DNA of 64,000 nucleotides, from contig NZ_FWYB01000004.1 of assembly GCF_900176505.1 (NCBI RefSeq), forward strand, positions 1 to 64,000, read 5' to 3'. The stretch is from Pedobacter nyackensis (GTDB taxonomy: Bacteria; Bacteroidota; Bacteroidia; Sphingobacteriales; Sphingobacteriaceae). Every line of letters begins with the position of its first letter. The first letter of the stretch is position 1. Under the pieces are notes generated by a model that was not told the DNA's origin, made no database searches, and saw only the letters and a program-made list of their open reading frames with translations. Both the position numbers and the translations under genes were made by a program. This document shows, in pieces, positions 35,231 to 44,870 of the stretch.

Positions 35231-38227
35231 ATGAAGAAAAACTACTCAGGGCTTAATGTCTTTAGGATATTGCTTTTTTTGCTGTTCATGCTGGCCCGTC
35301 CGAGCGATCTTTGGGCTCAGCAGATAACGGTTTCGGGTACGGTACGTTCTGCTTCGTTTAATTTGGCCATCCCAAATGTTAAGGTGTTGTCGACCGGCAA
35401 CAATGCAGTTGTATCTACGAACGAACAAGGGAAGTTTGCAATAAGTACTGTAAAAGGGGAGAAGCTGACTTTTTCACTTAGCGGTTTTATAACCAGGCGA
35501 ATAATTGTGAATGAACAGCGAGAAATTAATCTGGTACTGTTCGATAATCCTCTGGGTGCTGATACTACTTACAGCGTTTTGTTTGGAAAACCGCAAAAAA
35601 GAAAATTGTCGGTATCTGGGGTATCGGAAATCTATACCAGCGAGCTGGAACAGACAAATTCCAGGACAACTGCAGGATTGTTGGTGGGAAGAATGACCGG
35701 TTTATACGGTAATCAGGCCTCTGGTGAGCCCGGAGGGGATAATGTTACCCTTAGTTTAAGAGGTAACAGTCCTCTGGTAATGGTAGATGGTACTCCCCAG
35801 AGCTTTGGCGCTATTAATCCTGAACAGATTGAATCTGTTACACTGATGAAAGATGCGCTTTCCACAGTGATGATGGGAAGCAGATCTGCTAATGGAATAC
35901 TCTACATTATCACTAAAAAGGGAAGGGAAGAAGCCCAACGCATATCATTTAAGCTGCAGTCCGGGATCCAACAACCTCTAAAACTTCCAGAACTTTTAGA
36001 TTCCTACAATTATGGATTATTATATAATGAGGCCAGAGCAAATGCCGGTTTGCAACCGATATATACCCAGGAAGCGCTTACTGCCTATAAAAGCAATTCA
36101 AATCCTTTAAGCTATCCCAATGTAAACTGGTACGACGAAATATTGAAAAAACACTCCTCTTTTAGCCGTTACGATCTGGCGGTAGCTGGTGGTGGCAAGA
36201 TCTCCCGGTATTTTGTGAATCTTGATTATCTGGATCAGGGAGGCCTGTTAAAAACTTCCCCGACAAATTCCTACAATACGAATGCTGATTTTAGAAGGTA
36301 CGGTTTCCGAACAAATGTAAGTGTTGACATTACTAAAATATTAACGGCCGCAGTTAACCTGGGCGCACAGATTCAAAATGGTAATGAACCTGGATCAACC
36401 GTACCCACAATTTTTGCTAATATTTTAAAAACCCCCAATAATGCTTACCCTGTGCACAATGCAGATGGGTCGTACGGGGGAGACAACAATTATACTTCTA
36501 ATATTCTGGGGCAGACCATTAGTTCCGGCTATAGGCCATATACGCAATCAGAATATAAAGCAGATCTTAGTTTGAAGGCAGATTTGAAATCACTTACGAC
36601 TGGGTTATGGGCCAGGGCAACAGCTGCTTATAAAAGCTATTTACTCGAAAATATTACAAGAAGTAAAACTTTTGAAGTATTTAAGATGTCGATAAATGCT
36701 GCCGATACCTCTTATACCAGAAGCGGGCCTGTAGCAACAGCAATGGTGAACCAAGGTGGTGTAAATTCCCGCTATCGGATGTTGTATACTGAATTGGCGT
36801 TGGGTTATGATAGAGATTTTGGTACACATGGGCTTAATTTATTCTTTAATGCGAGTAATGATAATGTTCAGAATGGTGATAACCTGCAGGAAAATTTTAG
36901 AGGAATTGCCGGTAGGGCTTCTTATAATTTTGACGAAAAATACCTGGCTGAATTTGCTTTCGGATATAACGGTGTAGAACGCTATCCAAAAAATCAACGG
37001 TATGGCTTTTTTCCTGCATTTGGTTTGGGCTGGAACCTTTCTGAAGAAGGTTTTCTTAAAGGTTCGGACTGGCTTAGTCAGCTGAAATTACGTGCAACTT
37101 ATGGCTTGACAGGTAATGCTAATGCCGGTTATTATGTATACAACCAATACTATGTTCTGGGATCTTCCTACAATATAGCCAATACGCCTACAAATGCTCA
37201 AGGGATCGCTCAGGGAGCATCAAATGTACCCGCGAATACTTTGATAACCTGGGAAAAAGCAAAGAAATTAAATGCCGGTATTGATATTGGTTTCTTTGAG
37301 CAAAGGTTGTCTGTAAAGGCAGATTATTTTGTTCATAATTTCTACGACCTGTTGCAGGCACCAGGTACGAGGTCGGCCGTTTTTGGAGGAAACTATCCAA
37401 GTCTAAATATTGGTAAGGTGAAGAGGACTGGTGCCGAGTTTCAATTGCTTTACCAGGATAAGGCAGGATCATTAAGTTACTTTATACAACCTAATTTGAC
37501 CATTCTAAAAAGCACTAATGTATTTAGCGACGAGCTTCAGCCTAACTATCCATGGCAAATGAGGACTGGTTTGCCTGTCGGGCAACCTTTCGGGTACGTT
37601 GCCGAAGGTTTGTTCCAATCCAATAGCGAAGCGGCTGGCAGTCCTGCTGTGGTTGGCTATACACCTCAGGCCGGAGATATTAGATATAAAGACCTGAACG
37701 GTGATGGCATCATAGATGCCAACGATGTTACTGCTATTGGCCATCAGAAGCCGCTGGTTTACTACGGACTCACCTTTGGATTTAATGTAAAAGGATTTGA
37801 TCTGAATGCATTGATACAGGGAGTTGAAAACAGGCAGGTTTGGTATACCGGTGCAAGTGTCTGGGAGTTTGAAAACAATGGTACAGCCCAGGCTTTCGCA
37901 CATCATTTAAATAGATGGACACCTGAAAATGCTGTAAATGCTACCTATCCACGTTTAACCATTGGCACAAATATTAACAATCAGGCTAATTCTTCCTATT
38001 GGTTAAGATCTGGTGATTACTTCCGTTTGAAAAGCATAGAGCTTGGTTATACCATCCCGGCCTCACTGACTAAAAAAATCAGTCTGGCTACGGCACGTGT
38101 CTTTTTTAATGGGACGAATCTGTTTACCGGCTCTGATATGAATGCATTGGATCTTGATCCTGAGGTTTATTCTGGTGGTTATCCAACGCCACGAATTTTC
38201 TCAGGAGGTATCAATGTTAAATTTTAA
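35231..38227 (+). CDS. SusC-like TonB-dependent transporter with a divergent plug, pair 2
   Basis: This 998-residue protein has a signal peptide (ends LWAQ), a carboxypeptidase-like domain, plug and barrel ending NVKF. The usual VVVIGYG segment before the plug is replaced by DTTYSVLFGKPQKRKLSV. The plug core is shortened around LSLRGNSPLVMVDGTPQSFG, while MGSRSANGILYIITKKG is kept. This marks a separate SusC subgroup that may depend on another pair for full function or recognise a different ligand. The SusD gene follows after 11 bases. It begins unit B after a hairpin terminator. Confidence 0.92.
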   Translation: MKKNYSGLNVFRILLFLLFMLARPSDLWAQQITVSGTVRSASFNLAIPNVKVLSTGNNAVVSTNEQGKFAISTVKGEKLTFSLSGFITRRIIVNEQREINLVLFDNPLGADTTYSVLFGKPQKRKLSVSGVSEIYTSELEQTNSRTTAGLLVGRMTGLYGNQASGEPGGDNVTLSLRGNSPLVMVDGTPQSFGAINPEQIESVTLMKDALSTVMMGSRSANGILYIITKKGREEAQRISFKLQSGIQQPLKLPELLDSYNYGLLYNEARANAGLQPIYTQEALTAYKSNSNPLSYPNVNWYDEILKKHSSFSRYDLAVAGGGKISRYFVNLDYLDQGGLLKTSPTNSYNTNADFRRYGFRTNVSVDITKILTAAVNLGAQIQNGNEPGSTVPTIFANILKTPNNAYPVHNADGSYGGDNNYTSNILGQTISSGYRPYTQSEYKADLSLKADLKSLTTGLWARATAAYKSYLLENITRSKTFEVFKMSINAADTSYTRSGPVATAMVNQGGVNSRYRMLYTELALGYDRDFGTHGLNLFFNASNDNVQNGDNLQENFRGIAGRASYNFDEKYLAEFAFGYNGVERYPKNQRYGFFPAFGLGWNLSEEGFLKGSDWLSQLKLRATYGLTGNANAGYYVYNQYYVLGSSYNIANTPTNAQGIAQGASNVPANTLITWEKAKKLNAGIDIGFFEQRLSVKADYFVHNFYDLLQAPGTRSAVFGGNYPSLNIGKVKRTGAEFQLLYQDKAGSLSYFIQPNLTILKSTNVFSDELQPNYPWQMRTGLPVGQPFGYVAEGLFQSNSEAAGSPAVVGYTPQAGDIRYKDLNGDGIIDANDVTAIGHQKPLVYYGLTFGFNVKGFDLNALIQGVENRQVWYTGASVWEFENNGTAQAFAHHLNRWTPENAVNATYPRLTIGTNINNQANSSYWLRSGDYFRLKSIELGYTIPASLTKKISLATARVFFNGTNLFTGSDMNALDLDPEVYSGGYPTPRIFSGGINVKF

Positions 38228-38238
38228 TTGAAAAGAAC

Positions 38239-39939
38239 ATGAAAAAGATCATATACTTAAGTCTTTTAGCAGGCGTCTTGTTTGTGCAGATGAGCTGTTC
38301 TAAAATGGATCCGGAGAAAGAACCACTGGAAGAATATACTGAGGATTATATTTTTGATCCGAATGACCCGGCGGGAACATTGGCTATTCAATTCTTGAAT
38401 AATGTGTACACCCATCTTCCAGATGGTTTTAACCGTATTGGTAACGACATGTTGGATGTGGCAACAGATGATGCTATACCATCGAGGGATAATACAAGCA
38501 TTGATGTGTTAAGATCAGGTAGATTGAGCAGTGTGGTCTCTAACCCTGATGGGGTTTGGAATGAGCAGTATCTGGCTATCCGAAAAGCGAATATATTTCT
38601 TTCAAAAATTGATGTTGTTCCGTTAACGGATGAGGTGAAAAACAACTGGAAGGCCGATGCACGCTTTTTGCGGGCAATGTTTTATTTTGAGCTTGTTAAG
38701 CGTTATGGCGGTGTGCCTTTGATTGGTGATACGGTTTATAAGGTGGCGGATAAGGTAGAACCTAAACGTAATTCGTTTGAAGAATGCGTAAACTATATTG
38801 TAAGTGAATGTGATGCTGTTAAAAGTACAGCGAGGCCTGATCCTGTAAGCCTTACAGATTGGGGACGGGTGTCGAAAGGTGTTGTCCTGACGCTAAAAGC
38901 TAAGGTGTTGAATTATGCCGCCAGTGAATTATATAATGGTGGAAATATTGCACTAAGTGATGGAAATCCGGCCAATGATGCATTACAGGGCTACCCGAAC
39001 TTTGATGCAGGCAGATGGCAAAAGGCTGCTCTGGCTGCGAAAGATGTAATGGATTTAGGGATTTATTCGTTGGAAAGTGGGAATAACCTTTTTATCCAGA
39101 GGAGAAATAACGAAGTCATTTTTTCTTATCTGAGGCCAACCAATCGGGATATTCCATTATTAAATGGACCTATTGGCTTTAATACGGCCAACACAAAAGG
39201 TCAGGGCTTAACAAGTCCTACACAGGACTTGGTTGATGCCTTTCCTATGATTAGCGGAAAGCCTATTACAGATGTCTCTTATAATAAAGATAATCCTTAT
39301 GCTTCCAGAGATCCACGCCTGGATAAGGCAATACTTTACAATGGATTAAAATGGCTGAACCGAGGTGTAGAAACTTTTGAGGGGGGCTTAGATAAACCCA
39401 ATACTACCAATTTAGTACAAACCAAAACAGGTTATTATACACGAAAGTTCATGGCTCATTTTACCACCTCCGCAGAATATAGCTTGCAACATTTGAACTT
39501 CAATATCTTTCGGTATGCGGACGTTATGCTCATGTATGCAGAAGCACTTAATGAGTTCAATATCGTTCCACCTGCAGAAGTTTATCAGATCCTGAAAGAT
39601 ATTAGAAAAAGGGCGGGACTGCAACTGGCAAATGCTTATGGTGTTCCGGCAACAATGAATAAAACGGAGGCCCGTAATTTTATCCGCAATGAGCGCCGTA
39701 TAGAACTTTGTCTTGAGGAACAACGGTACTGGGATGTGCGCAGATGGAAAATTGCTGAACAGGAATTCAATAAAGATCTTCAAGGCATGAGAATCACCAA
39801 AACAGGTGCCACAACTTTTGGCTATCAGCGTTTTGTTGCCGGGAAAATTGTATTTAACAGCCCGCGCATGTACATGTATCCTATTCCAAATAGCGAAGTA
39901 TTAAAGAATAAGAATATGGTTCAGAATTCAGGCTGGTAA
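38239..39939 (+). CDS. SusD/RagB-family lipoprotein, pair 2
   Basis: This 566-residue protein has its lipobox at QMSC (Cys20) and a TPR-like core with ADARFLRAMFYFELVKRYGGVPLIG. The C-terminal FIRNERRIELCLEEQRYWDVRRWK is the most conserved SusD block. It is the partner of the upstream divergent SusC. Over its C-terminal half it resembles the pair 3 SusD more than pair 1 or pair 4, which suggests that pairs 2 and 3 arose by duplication. Confidence 0.94.
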   Translation: MKKIIYLSLLAGVLFVQMSCSKMDPEKEPLEEYTEDYIFDPNDPAGTLAIQFLNNVYTHLPDGFNRIGNDMLDVATDDAIPSRDNTSIDVLRSGRLSSVVSNPDGVWNEQYLAIRKANIFLSKIDVVPLTDEVKNNWKADARFLRAMFYFELVKRYGGVPLIGDTVYKVADKVEPKRNSFEECVNYIVSECDAVKSTARPDPVSLTDWGRVSKGVVLTLKAKVLNYAASELYNGGNIALSDGNPANDALQGYPNFDAGRWQKAALAAKDVMDLGIYSLESGNNLFIQRRNNEVIFSYLRPTNRDIPLLNGPIGFNTANTKGQGLTSPTQDLVDAFPMISGKPITDVSYNKDNPYASRDPRLDKAILYNGLKWLNRGVETFEGGLDKPNTTNLVQTKTGYYTRKFMAHFTTSAEYSLQHLNFNIFRYADVMLMYAEALNEFNIVPPAEVYQILKDIRKRAGLQLANAYGVPATMNKTEARNFIRNERRIELCLEEQRYWDVRRWKIAEQEFNKDLQGMRITKTGATTFGYQRFVAGKIVFNSPRMYMYPIPNSEVLKNKNMVQNSGW

Positions 39940-39958
39940 TTACTTAAGAGAAACAACA

Positions 39959-42900
39959 ATGAAAAAATATACACTTTTTGTTTTTATATACCTTGCTTGT
40001 GTGGCTGTGGTATATGGCCAGCAACGAAAGATTACAGGTACAGTGACGGACCAGACCGGGCCATTACCAGGAGCTTTGGTTTATGAAAAAGAATTAACGT
40101 CTAATGGTGATGCGACAACCAATAGCGGCTCTTTTTCACTTACCTTGAAAGGCAGTACACAGGTTATTGTGGTTAAAATGGTTGGTTATCTCAGCCAGGA
40201 AATTAATATGGCCGGGAAAAGCAGCGTAAATGTTAGGCTGTTACAGGATACCAAAGGCTTGGAGGAGGTTGTTGTGGTTGGTTTTGGTACCAAGAGTAAG
40301 ATCACCAACACAGGTGCAATCAGCCAGATTTCAGGCGCCGAGATTAGACAGAATCCTTCGGCAAGCATTCAGAATACGTTGATGGGCCGGTTGCCCGGTT
40401 TTACCAGTCAGCAACGCAGCGGACAGCCGGGGAGTGATGCTTCGGGTTTTAGCATTAGGGGAGCTAATAGTTATTTGGGTGCCGTAACTCCATTGGTGAT
40501 TGTTGATGATGTAGAATATCCGCTGGCACTGAGTGATCTTGATGCCGATCAGATAGAGAGCGTTACCATATTGAAAGATGCTTCGACCCTGGCGGTTTAC
40601 GGTGTGAAAGGTGCAAACGGCGTGGTACTGATTACGACCAGAAGAGGCCAGTTAGGAAAACCTCAGATTAGTTTTAGGTCTGAAGCGGGTGCGCAGACTC
40701 CAACTTTCCCTTTAAAGTTTTTAAACTCTTATGAGACCGCTGTGTTGGCAAATCAGGCTGCAACAAATGTTTCGGCAGCTACTATGCCGTTTTCGGACGA
40801 AGCTATAGCAGCCTACAGGGATGGTACGGATCCTTACGGTTATCCGGACGTAGATTGGTCGGAAACAATATTGAAAAAACATTCCACACAGATCCGTAAT
40901 AACCTGAATATATCCGGAGGAACTGAGAAGGCTAAGTATTTTGTAACTATTGGTCAGTTGTACCAAAACGGCATCATGAAAGATTTCAGTACGGAAGCAT
41001 CTGAGTTTAATTCGAATTACTACTACAAGCGATATAATTTCCGCTCGAATATTGATATTAAGGCGACTAAGGAATTTACAGTAAGTGTAGACTTATCCGG
41101 TTATACTGGTGAACAGAACACGCCCTGGTTAAGGGGGACCGCCAACAATCCTTTTTTTGAACTGAATGATTATGCCCGGCTACCGCCATTTGCTTATCCG
41201 GTTTATAACCCCGACGGTTCCTATGGAGGAAATAACTCTGCTCAATTGGCAAGGCTAGCTTATAATGTGGTTGGCAGAATGACACATTTGGGTTATCAAA
41301 GAAAATATAGTAATGGCATCATGGCTAATATCTCAGGAAAGCTGGATTTGTCGGCCTTAACCAATGGTTTGTTTTTGAAAGGCCTTTTTGGGTACAGCAC
41401 TGCTCACGGTTACAACCGTAATCTGACCAGGGGGGCGTTCCCTTCTTTTGTTTATGATTCGAAAAATGATTCTTATGCTGTATTTGATCCGGCAACTACC
41501 CGAATGCCTAAGCTGGATTTAGCATACACTTCGGATGATATGATTAAGCGTATGAACATGCAGGCCAGTTTGAATTACGATAGAACATTTAAGGGTAGTC
41601 ACCATGTTTATGGTCTGGTACTGACCAATTTTTTTGCGAATGAAGCGGGTGAGAATCCGCCGGCAAATTTCAGAGGATACAGTTTCAGGACTGGTTATGA
41701 TTTTAATAAGAAGTATATCGCAGAGTTTACAGCCGGGTATAATGGAACGGATAAGTTTTTGACGGATAACCGTTATGCCTTTTTTCCTGCGGGATCTGTA
41801 GGATGGAATCTGTCGGAAGAGCGTTTCTTTAAGAAAACTTTTAAGTTTATTGACCTGTTAAAAATCAGGGCTTCTTATGGGCTTCTGGGGAATGATGATG
41901 TAGGCACTTCAACGTATGCCTTCGAACAGATTTATACCCGTACTACCGGTGCTTATTCTTTCGGTGAATCGGCTGGAAGTACTACGGCTAATGCGGCCAG
42001 GTTGAATGAAGGCACACTTGAGAATTTGAATGTACGGTGGGAGCTGGAGCGCTCTGCTAATATCGGTGTGGATCTGAATGCTTTTAGAGGAAAATTTAAA
42101 ATGTCGGCAGATGTGTTTAACAGATACCGGTATAATATTTTAAGAGCAAGACAAAGTATTCCAGTGTATGCTGGCGTAGCTTTCCCTATATCTAATAATG
42201 CGAGCTTGAGAATGAAGGGGGTAGAGTTAGATGCGACTTACCGGGACCGCATAGGACAGTTGAATTTTTCTGTTAATGGAAACGTTTCTGTTGCAAAAAG
42301 CAAGATCGTAAAGGCCGATGAAGCTGCACCGATTGTTCCCTGGCAGGCGCAGACAGGCGGGTACCTTGGTCGGGTTTTAGGCTATGTTTCAGATGGTTTT
42401 TACAAAGATGATGCTGATGTAGCGAGTAGCCCGAAACCTGCCGGAATTATAGTGGCACCAGGTGACTTGAAATATAAAGATCTTGATGGAGATGGAATTA
42501 TTGATCAGAAAGATAGAATTCGCCTGGAATATCCCAATATGCCAAATACAATTTACGGGCTAAACTTTGGCCTTTCTTATAAAGGTTTTAGCATGGCTTT
42601 GACTTTACAGGCTGCTACCAATTTTACCATAAGATCGTTATCGACTCAGATTGTTCCTTTTATAGCTAACCTGCGATCCATTCACCAGGATGCATGGACA
42701 CCGGAAAATCAGGATGCCGCTCTACCACGTTTAATGCCAAGCTGGATAGGTACGGTAAATGATCCCAATACTTATGTTTCGGACTTCTGGAACAAGCGGG
42801 GGGATTACCTCAGAATTAAAAGTGCTGAAATTGCTTACGATATTCCAAAGGAATGGGCAAAGGGCATTTACCTTAATGGGCTGAGGATTTATGCGAACGG

Positions 42901-43033
42901 TAATAATTTGTATACCTGGATGCTAAAGGATAAAAATATCTATAACCTCGATCCGGAAAGTGCTTCTGGCTCTGCCATACAGGCTTACCCACAGCAGAAG
43001 ATATTCAATTTAGGATTGCAGGTAACATTTTAA
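39959..43033 (+). CDS. SusC/RagA-family TonB-dependent transporter, pair 3
   Basis: This 1024-residue protein has a signal peptide (ends VYGQ), a carboxypeptidase-like domain (KITGTVTDQTGPLPGALV), a TonB-box region EVVVVGFGTKSKI, a plug with FSIRGANSYLGAVTPLVIVD and VYGVKGANGVVLITTRRG, and a barrel ending QVTF. All elements are intact. Many barrel segments parallel those of pair 2 (for example YPDVDWSETILKKHSTQ versus YPNVNWYDEILKKHSSF), supporting a shared origin. It follows the pair 2 SusD after 19 bases. Confidence 0.95.
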   Translation: MKKYTLFVFIYLACVAVVYGQQRKITGTVTDQTGPLPGALVYEKELTSNGDATTNSGSFSLTLKGSTQVIVVKMVGYLSQEINMAGKSSVNVRLLQDTKGLEEVVVVGFGTKSKITNTGAISQISGAEIRQNPSASIQNTLMGRLPGFTSQQRSGQPGSDASGFSIRGANSYLGAVTPLVIVDDVEYPLALSDLDADQIESVTILKDASTLAVYGVKGANGVVLITTRRGQLGKPQISFRSEAGAQTPTFPLKFLNSYETAVLANQAATNVSAATMPFSDEAIAAYRDGTDPYGYPDVDWSETILKKHSTQIRNNLNISGGTEKAKYFVTIGQLYQNGIMKDFSTEASEFNSNYYYKRYNFRSNIDIKATKEFTVSVDLSGYTGEQNTPWLRGTANNPFFELNDYARLPPFAYPVYNPDGSYGGNNSAQLARLAYNVVGRMTHLGYQRKYSNGIMANISGKLDLSALTNGLFLKGLFGYSTAHGYNRNLTRGAFPSFVYDSKNDSYAVFDPATTRMPKLDLAYTSDDMIKRMNMQASLNYDRTFKGSHHVYGLVLTNFFANEAGENPPANFRGYSFRTGYDFNKKYIAEFTAGYNGTDKFLTDNRYAFFPAGSVGWNLSEERFFKKTFKFIDLLKIRASYGLLGNDDVGTSTYAFEQIYTRTTGAYSFGESAGSTTANAARLNEGTLENLNVRWELERSANIGVDLNAFRGKFKMSADVFNRYRYNILRARQSIPVYAGVAFPISNNASLRMKGVELDATYRDRIGQLNFSVNGNVSVAKSKIVKADEAAPIVPWQAQTGGYLGRVLGYVSDGFYKDDADVASSPKPAGIIVAPGDLKYKDLDGDGIIDQKDRIRLEYPNMPNTIYGLNFGLSYKGFSMALTLQAATNFTIRSLSTQIVPFIANLRSIHQDAWTPENQDAALPRLMPSWIGTVNDPNTYVSDFWNKRGDYLRIKSAEIAYDIPKEWAKGIYLNGLRIYANGNNLYTWMLKDKNIYNLDPESASGSAIQAYPQQKIFNLGLQVTF

Positions 43034-43043
43034 TTAGAAGGAC

Positions 43044-44807
43044 ATGAATAAAATAAATATAAGTTTATTGGTTATTGTTTTTGTGCTTGGTATCTCTGCC
43101 TGCAGGAAAGCCGCTGATTTATTGGATAAAACCGAAACAACAGATTTAAATAAAGAAAAAACCTTTTCCGACAGCACTTTAACCCACGAGTTTTTAACCG
43201 GGCTATATGCCGATGTGGCTTTTAACTGGGAGTATAGGAAATATGCAAGTACAAGAAGCGGCAATACAGACGTTACTGATGACGCCATCAGTGCTTCTAT
43301 TAATAATGGAGCCATTCATCCTATTGTGAGTGGAACATTATCGCCTATGTCAAATAGTCCATATACTACTTCCTGGAGTGTGCCTTATAAAAGTATAAGA
43401 CTGGCCAATGTTTTCCTGGCCAATGTAAATCGTTCTCCTTTGTCTGCCGCTAAAATTAAAAGGCTTAGGGCTGAAGCGAGGTTTTTAAGAGCCTGGTATT
43501 ATGTTTCGTTACTCAGGTACTTCGGGGGGATTCCTCTTATTGGGGATGCTGTAATTGATGTTAATCACGAGTTCCGTGAAAAAAGAAGTACCTATGAGGA
43601 AACGGTAAATTATATTGTTGCGGAATTAGCTGCTGCTGCTCCTGATTTACCTCCAGGATATTTAGGGAACGATTTTGGCAGGACTACCAGGGGGGCTGCC
43701 CTTGCCTTAAAAGCCAGGGTGTTATTGTATGCCGCAAGTCCGCTGTTTAACGGCGGAAATATTGGTGCTGAACTTGGTGCTGGCGCTGAGAAGACAGCAG
43801 TTGCGGGTTATGTTAATTACGATAAAAGCAGGTGGCTCCTTGCGCAAAAAGCGGCTTTAGATGTAATGAACTTAAATGTTTATAGTTTATATACAGATCC
43901 TGATGCGAGTACAAATCCGGCTGGATATAGTTTTAGCAGGGTGTTTTTAAAGCGGATGAATAATGAGTATATCATGCAGTATAATTTACCATTGAACAGA
44001 GATCTTGAAGCTGACTTTTTTGCACCAAGTAGGAATTCTTCACTGCGATCAATGCCAACCCATAACCTGGCACAGGCGTTTGGGATGATCAATGGAAAAG
44101 GAATTAACGAACAGGGCTCTGCCTATAACAAGGATAATCCTTTTAGTAATCGTGATCCCAGGTTTAATTATACCCTTGCTTTTAATGGTACTTTATGGCA
44201 TAACGGCCCCACTAATACCAAAATTCCTGTTTATACATATGTTGGCGCCGCATTGGATGGGTTTAACACCCGGCAATACCATACAGGTTATTTCTGGAGA
44301 AAAATGCAGGAAGAAAATACGGCCTGGAATGGGGGAAGTAATACCGAAAGATGTCTTCCGATTATTCGATATGCAGAAGTTTTACTTTCTTATGCGGAAG
44401 CCAGCAATGAGTTGAATGAGATCAGTAAGGCCTATGATCAGTTAAAGCTTATTCGTCAAAGGGCAGGAATTCTTCCGGGTGCGGATGGCTTATACGGGCT
44501 GAAGCCTAATATGAATGCTGATGAAATGCGGGTGGTGTTACAGAACGAAAGACGCGTCGAATTTGCATTTGAAGAACATCGTTTTTGGGATTTAAGGCGT
44601 TGGAAAATAGCGGAGCAGGCGCTGAATAACTTGCAGTTGGAGGCATTAAAGGTAACAAGGATATCGAACAACGTATATACTTATGAGGTTTTACCAATTA
44701 ATCATGCCAATAGTAAACTCAAATTTCTTAAGCCGAATTATTTATTTCCAATAGATCAGCTTGAAATTGATAAAAATCAAAGTCTTATTCAAAATCCGGG
44801 ATATTAA
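43044..44807 (+). CDS. SusD/RagB-family lipoprotein, pair 3
   Basis: This 587-residue protein has its lipobox at GISAC (Cys20), a TPR-like core with LRAEARFLRAWYYVSLLRYFGG and the C-terminal VLQNERRVEFAFEEHRFWDLRRWK block. It starts 10 bases after its SusC partner and is one of the few genes here with a purine-rich AGAAGGAC just before the ATG. A hairpin directly after its stop may reduce read-through into the SGNH hydrolase gene. Confidence 0.94.
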   Translation: MNKINISLLVIVFVLGISACRKAADLLDKTETTDLNKEKTFSDSTLTHEFLTGLYADVAFNWEYRKYASTRSGNTDVTDDAISASINNGAIHPIVSGTLSPMSNSPYTTSWSVPYKSIRLANVFLANVNRSPLSAAKIKRLRAEARFLRAWYYVSLLRYFGGIPLIGDAVIDVNHEFREKRSTYEETVNYIVAELAAAAPDLPPGYLGNDFGRTTRGAALALKARVLLYAASPLFNGGNIGAELGAGAEKTAVAGYVNYDKSRWLLAQKAALDVMNLNVYSLYTDPDASTNPAGYSFSRVFLKRMNNEYIMQYNLPLNRDLEADFFAPSRNSSLRSMPTHNLAQAFGMINGKGINEQGSAYNKDNPFSNRDPRFNYTLAFNGTLWHNGPTNTKIPVYTYVGAALDGFNTRQYHTGYFWRKMQEENTAWNGGSNTERCLPIIRYAEVLLSYAEASNELNEISKAYDQLKLIRQRAGILPGADGLYGLKPNMNADEMRVVLQNERRVEFAFEEHRFWDLRRWKIAEQALNNLQLEALKVTRISNNVYTYEVLPINHANSKLKFLKPNYLFPIDQLEIDKNQSLIQNPGY

Positions 44808-44818
44808 AACTTAATTTT

Positions 44819-44851
44819 TTAATGAACAGCGCTTAATGTGCTGTTCATTAA
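44819..44851 (+). terminator. Hairpin between SusD pair 3 and the SGNH gene
   Basis: The stem TTAATGAACAGC / GCTGTTCATTAA (12 pairs, 9-base loop) begins 11 bases after the SusD stop, just past a T run, and ends 20 bases before the SGNH ATG. It could be a terminator or partial attenuator. It covers an in-frame GTG at 44838, which argues against that start. Confidence 0.65.
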
Positions 44852-44870
44852 GCTTCTTATTTTATTGATT

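Noticed and set aside
44838..44870. GTG start for the SGNH gene
   Set aside because: The codon lies in the loop/stem of a strong hairpin. ATG 44871 gives a proper lipoprotein signal.
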